A DNA stretch of 23,620 nucleotides, from positions 1 through 23,620 of the forward strand of contig BNUH01000042.1 in NCBI GenBank assembly GCA_025997215.1, in the 5' to 3' direction. The translations under genes were made by a program, and so were the position numbers. Origin of the DNA: Clostridia bacterium (GTDB lineage Bacteria > Bacillota_A > Clostridia > Christensenellales > Aristaeellaceae). Positions 7,882 to 13,877 of this stretch are shown in pieces; position 1 is the first letter of the stretch; each line of letters starts with the position of its first letter. The notes under the pieces are model-generated. The model had not been told where the DNA came from, did no database searches, and saw only the letters and a program-made list of their open reading frames with translations.

Positions 7882-8775
7882 ATGGTATCACGCAAAGCGG
7901 CGGTTACGCAAGGAGATAAGATATTTTACGCTCTGTGCTATTTGATATCAGGGGCGCTGGCGTTGATGGTGCTGTATCCGTTGGTATATGTATTGTCTGC
8001 CTCCATATCTTCCGCGAGTTCGGTACTCTCCGGGCGTATGTTGCTGTTTCCGGTCGAGCTGGATTTCAGCGGGTACAAGTATGTACTCCAATACCGTTCC
8101 ATATGGATAGGATACCGCAACACACTGATATATACCGTTAGCAGTACTCTCCTGGGTATAGCTATCACAATGGTTTGCGCTTACCCGTTGGCGCGTAAAA
8201 ATCTGGCTGGACGCAGGATTTTTACATTGATATTTACATTTACCATGATATTTAGCGGCGGTATGATTCCAAATTATCTCCTTATCAAAAATCTTCGATT
8301 GCTTAATACGCCTTGGGTTATGATAATTCCGGGGTGTATGAGTGTGTATAACCTAATTGTAACGCGTACATTCATACAAAGCAATATCGCAGACGAATTA
8401 TTAGAGGCCGCCCGCATTGACGGTTGCTCGGATACATATTTCTTCCTCAGGATTGTCCTGCCATTGTCGAAGACAATCTGCGCTGTTCTGGCGATTCAAT
8501 ATGCTGCCGCTCATTGGAACGCATACTTTAATGCTTTCTTATATCTGAATAGCAAAGAACTCTATCCGTTGCAAATATTTCTACGCCAGATTCTTATCCA
8601 GTCAAACTTCGAGACGGATCAACTTGATCCTGAGGCAGTTGCGCGTATGCAGACAATCCGCCAATCGATGCAGTATGCGATCATCGTCATTTCCACTGCG
8701 CCTATGCTTTGTATGTATCCCTTTGCACAGAAGTATTTTGTAAAAGGCATGATGATCGGCTCGGTAAAAGGATGA
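7882..8775 (+). CDS. ABC importer permease, YtcP/LplC type (importer 1)
   Basis: Second channel subunit, 297 aa, partner of the LplB-type permease. AGGGAGG overlaps the stop of the upstream gene and lies 7 nt before this ATG, so translation is probably coupled. The first membrane segment follows residue 15 (FYALCYLISGALALMVLYPL). A FSGGMIPNYLL motif (124-134) and the EAA loop at 175-198 (EAARIDGCSDTYFFLRIVLPLSK) are hallmarks of the YtcP/LplC family, as is the ending QKYFVKGMMIGSVKG. It is the last gene of the first operon. No T-tract terminator is visible after it; the 23-bp tandem repeat begins 28 bp further on. Confidence 0.93.
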   Translation: MVSRKAAVTQGDKIFYALCYLISGALALMVLYPLVYVLSASISSASSVLSGRMLLFPVELDFSGYKYVLQYRSIWIGYRNTLIYTVSSTLLGIAITMVCAYPLARKNLAGRRIFTLIFTFTMIFSGGMIPNYLLIKNLRLLNTPWVMIIPGCMSVYNLIVTRTFIQSNIADELLEAARIDGCSDTYFFLRIVLPLSKTICAVLAIQYAAAHWNAYFNAFLYLNSKELYPLQIFLRQILIQSNFETDQLDPEAVARMQTIRQSMQYAIIVISTAPMLCMYPFAQKYFVKGMMIGSVKG

Positions 8776-8803
8776 CAGGATAAGATGATTGGTAATTTCG
8801 TTG

Positions 8804-8931
8804 CATCCGGCCAGAGGATCGCATGTCATCCGGCCAAGGAATCTCACGGCATCCGGCCAGAGAATCGTGTGACATTCGGCCAAGGATTCGCGTGAACATC
8901 CAGCCAAGAGCCGTGTGAACAACCAGCCAAG
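8804..8931. repeat. Degenerate 23-bp tandem repeat, five full units and a partial one
   Basis: Units start at 8804, 8827, 8850, 8873, 8897 and 8920 (spacing 23, 23, 23, 24, 23). Each opens with CATCCGGCCA or a one- or two-base variant, followed by about 13 less conserved bases approximating AGGAATCGCGTGA. There are no spacers between units. Divergence grows to the right (CATCCAGCCA, CAACCAGCCA). A stray seventh copy stands at 9220. Confidence 0.85.
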
Positions 8932-9043
8932 TTTAGCACCTTAAATAAAAAATATCTCTAGACAATGAGTACACCTTCTTGTGTATCACATGATAACCAT
9001 CCATCCTACCCTTCGGTTAAGTGATAAAAATTGTCGTATTTCA

Positions 9044-9175
9044 GGGTACGAGCAAATACCCGTAGGCAACACTGTGCACAAAATATTCGAGCACATTATA
9101 GCTGTGTTGTCGGATGTGCGCTGTTGTCCGCATCCCGTGGCAGAAACACCATAGGCTGTGGGCAAATGCCCACAG
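9044..9175. repeat. Pair of related small hairpins about 110 bp apart
   Basis: Left copy 9044-9061 (GGGTA...TACCC around GCAAA), right copy 9156-9175 (CTGTGGGCA / TGCCCACAG). Both contain GCAAAT-RCCC and continue with AGGCA, so they look like two diverged copies of one sequence with compensating changes in the stems. Confidence 0.45.
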
Positions 9176-9219
9176 GCAGACAAACGTCGTAACCCTGCCG
9201 TCGGAGCGCCAACCTCTAG

Positions 9220-9255
9220 CATATGGCCAGAGTTTCGCGTGACGATCGTCACGTG
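9220..9255. repeat. Composite element: stray 23-bp unit fused to the GACGATCGTC palindrome
   Basis: CATATGGCCA (9220-9229) plus the 13 bases after it match the 23-bp unit. Its last bases run straight into a perfect 16-bp palindrome (CGTGACGATCGTCACG, 9238-9253) that carries the core of the second repeat family. The two repeat families therefore meet in one element. Confidence 0.6.
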
Positions 9256-9350
9256 AATTGCAATGACATGATCCCAGTACATACCTGGTGCCGTTGCGTC
9301 GTATCATCTGAGGTAATGGAAAGACGCCAAATCCGTTATGACTGGCTAAC

Positions 9351-9600
9351 CATAGTAATAAAGGACAGAGGGATTACACTCCTCAATTCCCGTGTGTGAC
9401 GATCGTCACACACGGAGCGAGCTGGCAGGGCAGGGGATTACACATCTTCCATTCCCGTGTGGGACGATCGTACCGCGTGAACCGAGTTTGCGTTGACCTC
9501 GTTAATAGTAATGAATGGCAAGGGATTACACCCCTTCCATTCCAGTGTGGGACGATCGTCCCGCACGGACAGAGCTGTCATTGACCTCGGCTTTAAAGTC
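9351..9600. repeat. Three copies of an interspersed repeat with a GACGATCGTC palindrome
   Basis: Copies share GGGATTACAC (starting at 9370, 9434, 9522), a middle close to CTTCCATTCCC, then GTGTGGGACGATCGTC and its reverse arm. Copies 2 and 3 also share a GTTGACCTCG/ATTGACCTCG tail, and copies 1 and 3 share a 5' flank containing ATAGTAAT. Spacing is irregular (64 and 88 bp), so these are separate insertions or a decayed array rather than a tight tandem. Confidence 0.8.
9390..9415. repeat. Perfect 26-bp palindrome without loop
   Basis: Both 13-base arms are exact complements around the centre between 9402 and 9403 (core GTGACGATCGTCAC). The equivalent in copy 3 (9545-9566) is a 22-bp palindrome with one T-G mismatch. 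In copy 2 the right arm is more altered. Confidence 0.85.
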
Positions 9601-9613
9601 GTTTTTTCCGCAA

Positions 9614-10073
9614 TTACGCGTTTCGCTGCGATTCGCTGGGAATCTCATCCAGCGAATCCAAATAGTCCAGCGAAATGGAATGCCGCCCGCCCTCGAACTG
9701 GGTCTTGAGCCATTCCTCAACAATGTCAAAAGCCATGTCCCGGTCGGTTATCTTGCCGCCTAAACATAGGATGTTGGAGTCGTTATGCGCGCGCGTCATG
9801 TGTCCCATATGCACACTGGTGCACAGCGAAGCGCGCACGCCGGTGAAACGGTTAGCTACGATGCTCATACCGATGCCGGTGGAGCAGATAAGTATGCCTC
9901 GGCGGCACAATCCGGTGGAAACCGCGTGCGCTAATCTGAATCGCATAGACCGGATAGCGTGATATTTCGGTCGAATAGGCACCGACGTCGTTAAACGACA
10001 CGTCTTTGCGACCGAAGTATTCCATAATGCTCAGCTTCATCTCGTATCCGCCGTGATCGTTGCCTATCCAAAT
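9614..10073 (-). pseudogene. rpiB: Ribose-5-phosphate isomerase B (RpiB/LacAB family), frameshifted
   Basis: RpiB interconverts ribose 5-phosphate and ribulose 5-phosphate. The N-terminal half is in one frame from about 10073 (IWIGNDHGGYEMKLSIMEYF, then FNDVGAYSTEISRYPVYA). The C-terminal half is in another frame ending at 9614 (AHAVSTGLCRRGILICSTGIGMSI, ANRFTGVRASLC, AHNDSNILCLGG, WLKTQFEGGRH). The switch is at about 9920-9935, so a full product is not made without frameshifting. The active-site Cys position usual in RpiB (CGTGIG) reads CSTGIG here with the Cys kept. No good start codon exists right before IWIGNDHGG. The ends fit a normal length of about 150 aa. It is an inactivated pentose-phosphate gene, or a sequencing error if the read quality was poor. 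Confidence 0.8.
9630..9658. repeat. Inverted repeat in the 3' end of the rpiB remnant
   Basis: GATTCGCTGG (9630-9639) and CCAGCGAATC (9649-9658), 10 bp perfect, 9-nt loop. It lies in the last codons of the rpiB remnant. No T tract follows on the minus strand. It may be a 3'-end hairpin of the old transcript. Confidence 0.4.
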
Positions 10074-10079
10074 GGCGTC

Positions 10080-10214
10080 TCTCGTACTCGCCTTCCTCAA
10101 AATAACGCCCCAGCAGCTCCAGATGTACGCTGGTCTCACGGAACCTGTTTCGCAGCGTCTCCACAATTTATGGGCAAACTCTGAACATAGTGGATGGGTG
10201 CGGATCTTTGGCAT
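10080..10214 (-). pseudogene. Degraded short ORF upstream of the rpiB remnant
   Basis: AAGGAGG precedes two overlapping starts, at 10218 and 10214. The frame from 10214 reads MPKIRTHPLCSEFAHKLWRR and then turns to nonsense. The frame from 10218 meets a TAA after 16 codons, but beyond it gives a natural-looking stretch LRNRFRETSVHLELLGRYF then EEGEYER. One frameshift would join the two good parts into a reading of about 45 residues leading up to RpiB. I do not recognise the family. It may be the N-terminus of a gene that was fused to or coupled with rpiB. Confidence 0.4.
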
Positions 10215-10294
10215 CCATAGCCCTCCTTCGCTAATTCGCGCTATATGGTTCATACTGATTATATAATTTTCACACGAAGAAGAACACAACTTGA

Positions 10295-10323
10295 TTGTCA
10301 ACGCGCCGCTGTTCGTTTATACT
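10295..10323 (+). promoter_or_regulatory. Promoter of the anSME-AraC sensor operon
   Basis: TTGTCA (10295-10300), 17-bp spacer, TATACT (10318-10323), 34 bp before the anSME start codon. A good consensus match. Confidence 0.6.
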
Positions 10324-10357
10324 AAGGTATGAATGTTGATCTTCAAGGAGTGGTCGA

Positions 10358-11467
10358 ATGCGCCCGCTGACGATGCTTGTCAAACCTGCCTCCAGCCTAT
10401 GCAACTGCGCCTGCCGATACTGCTTCTACCGCGATGTCGCGGGCAAGCGCGAAGACGGCTCAAGCGGGGTGATGTCCGAGCAGACACTCAACACGCTGGT
10501 GCGCAAGGCTTTCGCATACGCCGATGGCTGCGTATCGATTTGCTTCCAGGGCGGCGAGCCAATGATGGCCGGATTGGAATTCTACCGCAGGTTTATCTCG
10601 CTGGTTCGGGCATACAACACGCGCGGCACTAGCGTCAGCCTGTTCATACAAACCAATGGGTTGCTGATAGACGACGAGTGGGCGGAATTCTTCAAGGATA
10701 ATGGGTTCCTGGTGGGAGTATCCCTGGATGGACCACAAAGCATACACGATGCTAATCGCGTAGGTGCGGATGGCAAAGGGACATACTCGTACGTAATAGA
10801 TGCGATCAACATTCTCAAGCAGCACAAAACGCTATACAATATATTGTGTGTAGTGACATCCCAATCCGCAAGCGAGAGCGCGGAATTGTTCGATGAGCTA
10901 TCGCCGCACGGGTATCTGCAATTCATACCATGCATCGGCGACTTCGACTCGGCGGATTCGCCTTACGCGCCGACCGCGGAAGCGTATGGCGATTTCCTCA
11001 AGGCGGTATTCGATCGGTATGAATTATCGATAAACGCTGGCCATGCCGTAAGCGTAAGGAACCTGGATAACTACATCATCATGCTGGCGGGTTACCCGCC
11101 GGAGCAATGCGGCATGACTGGTGTCTGCGGCTTGTACTATTTGGTTGAAGCGGATGGTTCTGTGTACCCATGCGACTTCTACGCGCTGGATACCCACAAA
11201 CTGGGGGACATCAACACCGACTCCATCCCGCGCCTGGCCAAGGCACGGGACGCGCTGGCGTTCACGTCCTCGTCAGCCATAAAGCACCCGGACTGCCCAA
11301 TGTGCAAGTGGTTTGCGCTATGCAAAGGCGGCTGCCGCAGGGACTGTGAGCCATACACCAACGGCCAGCCCAGTCTTAACCGTTACTGCGAAGGGCTGAA
11401 GGGGTTCTTCGAGTACGCATACCCGCGGATGGAACAATTGGCTAAGAAAGTTACGGCAGGGGTATAG
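10358..11467 (+). CDS. Anaerobic sulfatase-maturating enzyme (radical SAM, SPASM)
   Basis: Oxidises the active-site Cys of sulfatases to formylglycine in the cytoplasm, using SAM and [4Fe-4S] clusters. Length 369 aa, the family norm. The radical SAM cluster motif CX3CX2C is at C15, C19, C22 (with an extra C17). GGEP is at 65-68 and SLDGP at 122-126. The SPASM part carries C251, C257, C272, C313, C316, C322, C326 and C344. From memory of the Clostridium perfringens enzyme these match all eight auxiliary-cluster Cys with a constant offset of four, and D273 (PCDFYALD) matches the catalytic Asp. AAGGAG is 7 nt before the ATG. The target is presumably the Cys-type sulfatase at 17363. The gene is followed after 4 nt by an AraC sensor-regulator, so both are made together. 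Its GC is higher than that of the importer-1 genes. Confidence 0.95.
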   Translation: MRPLTMLVKPASSLCNCACRYCFYRDVAGKREDGSSGVMSEQTLNTLVRKAFAYADGCVSICFQGGEPMMAGLEFYRRFISLVRAYNTRGTSVSLFIQTNGLLIDDEWAEFFKDNGFLVGVSLDGPQSIHDANRVGADGKGTYSYVIDAINILKQHKTLYNILCVVTSQSASESAELFDELSPHGYLQFIPCIGDFDSADSPYAPTAEAYGDFLKAVFDRYELSINAGHAVSVRNLDNYIIMLAGYPPEQCGMTGVCGLYYLVEADGSVYPCDFYALDTHKLGDINTDSIPRLAKARDALAFTSSSAIKHPDCPMCKWFALCKGGCRRDCEPYTNGQPSLNRYCEGLKGFFEYAYPRMEQLAKKVTAGV

Positions 11468-11471
11468 ATTC

Positions 11472-13736
11472 ATGCAGCATAAACTAATCGGGCTTCATGG
11501 CGTTGTTATCAGGCGGTGGTTTATCACCTATGTGGTTATAACGCTTATCCCCCTTGCTACAGGTCTGGGTATTTATGCGCGCGCGAGGGATACCCTTGCC
11601 GGTGAGCTGATTGATACACACAACACCATGCTGCGACAGTTGTGCGCTAATGTTGATACGTGGTTTTCGGAGATAAATACGCTGGTATTCCAAATGAAGA
11701 ATATACCAGATTTAACCATGTTGTCCTTTGCTGAGTCGCCGCTTAGCAGCGCGCAAATATATAAAGCCTATGAACTGACTAATACATTGCGCATATATAA
11801 GACCGCAAACAGCTTCATCGATGAGATCGGCGTTTATTATCCGAATATCGAGTCTGTTATAACCTCAAACGGTAAATATGATTTGAAAACATTCCATTCA
11901 CTATATATCAAGCGATACAATATGCCATTTACCGATTGGCTGCATGCGCTGGATACCACCCCTGCATCATCATATCGATTGGACCCAGAGCAAGGAATGG
12001 CCGTCATAACCAGGATGGATGGGCGTAAGCGCGGGTTAAGCGCGGTTATTGCTATATATTTGAATATTAATATGCTCGATACGTACTTCCGCCAGCAGAG
12101 CGCGCTGGAAGGGGGCAGCATATTGGTGTCATCAGCTGATGGGAAGACGGTTATCGCCCGTGGAGACAATGTTGATGTTTTGGGTCAAGCAGACGCGATA
12201 AATGGCAGCAAACTGCCAAACAGCCGCGGTTATCTCTACACATCGCTGGTTTCCGAGAATAATGGATGGCGGTATTCATTCCTGTCACCCAATTCCCGCG
12301 TGCTGGAAAAAACCAACTATATTGTCAGCTATTCGCTTATTGTATCAGGTGTGGCGCTGATGCTGTGTATATTGTCCGCGCTGCTGCTCTCATTTTTTCA
12401 GTATCAGCCATTGTCGCGGCTGCTGGGCAGTCTCTATCGCGGCGGGGATCAACGTTATAATAAGGAGACAGAATACCAATTCCTGGAAAGGCATTTAGAA
12501 AGTTTGCATTCCGATAAGGCCAGGATGGAGGAGCAGCTAAGCGCGCAAGGTATACAGCTTGGTCTTGAGAGCCTAAGGCGCTTGCTTATAGGCAGGAATT
12601 ATGATGCCGATTCAATTGGTGAGCTGCTCCAGCATTATGGCATAACCTTCAGTGGATCATTATTTATGGTCATTACAATCACACGTGATGAGTTCGGCCA
12701 GTATACGCGCGCTTTTGTACGCGATGCCGACGAATTGTTCAGAACACATTTCTTAAGTGACAGGATTCATACGCTTCCCGTTATGGATACTGTATGCTGT
12801 GTTATCAACTCAGACAAACAATTTGAATCAAGCGATATGCAGCAACTCGCATTGGTCTGGGAGCGATTGCAGAATGAATCAAATACTCAGCTTTGGTTTT
12901 CTGTCAGTATGCAGCATAGCGGCTTGCTGTCACTGCCCGGTGCATATGTTGAGAAACTAACCGCCTTTGATCACCGAAAAATGGATGGGCGTGGTGGATT
13001 GATCTATTTCAACGATGTTGCGTTTGAGTCAGACTTCGGCGGGATCAACTACACAAACGCGTTCGATGATCGGTTCAGTCAAATACTGTGCAGCGGAAAC
13101 CAAGGCATGATGAATAGCGTCCTGGAGGAAATCATCAGCCAAAACCAGCGGCAGAATCTCACGGTGAAACAATGCCGGCTGCTGGGGTATCATTTGTGCA
13201 TGACATACTTGAAGACTGCCAGGGAATGCCAGTCGGTATACAACATCAACCTGGCTGAAATTATGGAGCGCCTTATTCAATATATATGGGTGGATCGGAT
13301 TGATGTCTTACATAAACATTATATTCAAATAAACGCAATGCTGTCTAAACTAATAATGGAGGCAGGCCTGAACCGGAACGAAGCGCTGGTTGATAAAATC
13401 AGGTCAATTGTCTCGGCTCGTTATACGGATCCCATGCTGAATGTCAATACTATTTCTGATATTCTATCGCTTAACGCTTCATATGTGTCGCGCACATTCG
13501 CGGAAAAAACAGGCGAGACGCTCTCGGCGCACCTGCAGAGTTTGCGCATTAAGGCGTCGCTCCAAATGCTGCTGACCGACAAACCCGTCGCTGAGATAAT
13601 GGAGTATGTGGGATATACCAACACCAATACGTTCATACGCGCGTTCAAGCGTGAGCTGGGCATTACCCCAGGCCAATACCGTGAAAAGGAAAGCAATAGA
13701 ATGATGGGCGCCAAACAAAACGACGATACAGAATAA
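11472..13736 (+). CDS. Membrane-anchored AraC family sensor-regulator
   Basis: A 754-aa one-component regulator spanning the membrane. First membrane segment about 14-35, an extracytoplasmic sensor region about 36-282 (probably a Cache/PAS-like fold, with VDTWFSEINTLVFQM and AVIAIYLNINMLDTYF segments), second membrane segment about 283-309 (SLIVSGVALMLCILSALLL). A cytoplasmic linker with helical coiled-coil character follows (about 330-370), then the AraC DNA-binding domain at the C-terminus (about 647-740; NTISDILSLNASYVSRTFAEK, then IMEYVGYTNTNTFIRAFKRE). No phosphorylation receiver is seen. Family members sense an extracellular sugar or binding protein and activate nearby ABC importer operons; the likely target is the promoter at 13771. 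Co-transcribed with anSME (4-nt gap). A fragment of a close relative lies at 23126-23404. Confidence 0.9.
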   Translation: MQHKLIGLHGVVIRRWFITYVVITLIPLATGLGIYARARDTLAGELIDTHNTMLRQLCANVDTWFSEINTLVFQMKNIPDLTMLSFAESPLSSAQIYKAYELTNTLRIYKTANSFIDEIGVYYPNIESVITSNGKYDLKTFHSLYIKRYNMPFTDWLHALDTTPASSYRLDPEQGMAVITRMDGRKRGLSAVIAIYLNINMLDTYFRQQSALEGGSILVSSADGKTVIARGDNVDVLGQADAINGSKLPNSRGYLYTSLVSENNGWRYSFLSPNSRVLEKTNYIVSYSLIVSGVALMLCILSALLLSFFQYQPLSRLLGSLYRGGDQRYNKETEYQFLERHLESLHSDKARMEEQLSAQGIQLGLESLRRLLIGRNYDADSIGELLQHYGITFSGSLFMVITITRDEFGQYTRAFVRDADELFRTHFLSDRIHTLPVMDTVCCVINSDKQFESSDMQQLALVWERLQNESNTQLWFSVSMQHSGLLSLPGAYVEKLTAFDHRKMDGRGGLIYFNDVAFESDFGGINYTNAFDDRFSQILCSGNQGMMNSVLEEIISQNQRQNLTVKQCRLLGYHLCMTYLKTARECQSVYNINLAEIMERLIQYIWVDRIDVLHKHYIQINAMLSKLIMEAGLNRNEALVDKIRSIVSARYTDPMLNVNTISDILSLNASYVSRTFAEKTGETLSAHLQSLRIKASLQMLLTDKPVAEIMEYVGYTNTNTFIRAFKRELGITPGQYREKESNRMMGAKQNDDTE

Positions 13737-13770
13737 TCAGAAAACGTCGATTGCCCAAAGATAACGGCGA

Positions 13771-13798
13771 TTGATATCCTGCCCAACAGCCCTATACT
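13771..13798 (+). promoter_or_regulatory. Promoter of the importer-2/sulfatase/GH127 operon
   Basis: TTGATA (13771-13776), 16-bp spacer, TATACT (13793-13798), 79 bp before the binding-protein start. The gap leaves space for AraC binding, but no clear direct repeat was found by eye. Confidence 0.5.
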
Positions 13799-13877
13799 GT
13801 TAATCAAGAGATCGGTACTGCGCCGGGTTTTGGGGATACGGCGTAAGCCGAAACAATGATTGGGAGGTCGCTGTCTT

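Larger units (their letters stand above)
8776..9613. other. Gene-free region rich in repeats
   Basis: About 840 bp without a believable gene: the ORFs here are short, have no ribosome binding sites and run across repeats. It holds a 23-bp tandem repeat (8804-8931), two related hairpins (9044-9061, 9156-9175), a composite element (9220-9255) and three copies of a palindrome-bearing repeat (9351-9600). No tRNA or rRNA is seen, and no clear promoter. Confidence 0.7.

Noticed and set aside
8602..8922. Minus-strand ORFs (106 and 65 aa) across the 23-bp repeat giving repeated LAGC/LGRM peptides
   Set aside because: They overlap the permease gene, lack ribosome binding sites, and their repeats only mirror the DNA repeat in a frame that does not hold (24-bp step).
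8804..8931. Reading the 23-bp repeats as a CRISPR array
   Set aside because: The units join head to tail with no spacers, vary strongly, and no cas gene is in the window.
9396..9763. Plus-strand ORFs in the palindromic repeat region
   Set aside because: Short, overlapping in several frames, no ribosome binding site, and made of repeat sequence and the antisense of the rpiB remnant.
10255..10302. Minus-strand promoter for the rpiB remnant (TTGACA at 10302-10297)
   Set aside because: The -35 is consensus, but no -10 box occurs at 16-18 bp; the TATAAT-like sequence lies too far away.
13860..13877. Upstream TTG start for binding protein 2
   Set aside because: It lies at or before the ribosome binding site and would put MGGRCL ahead of a normal signal peptide.
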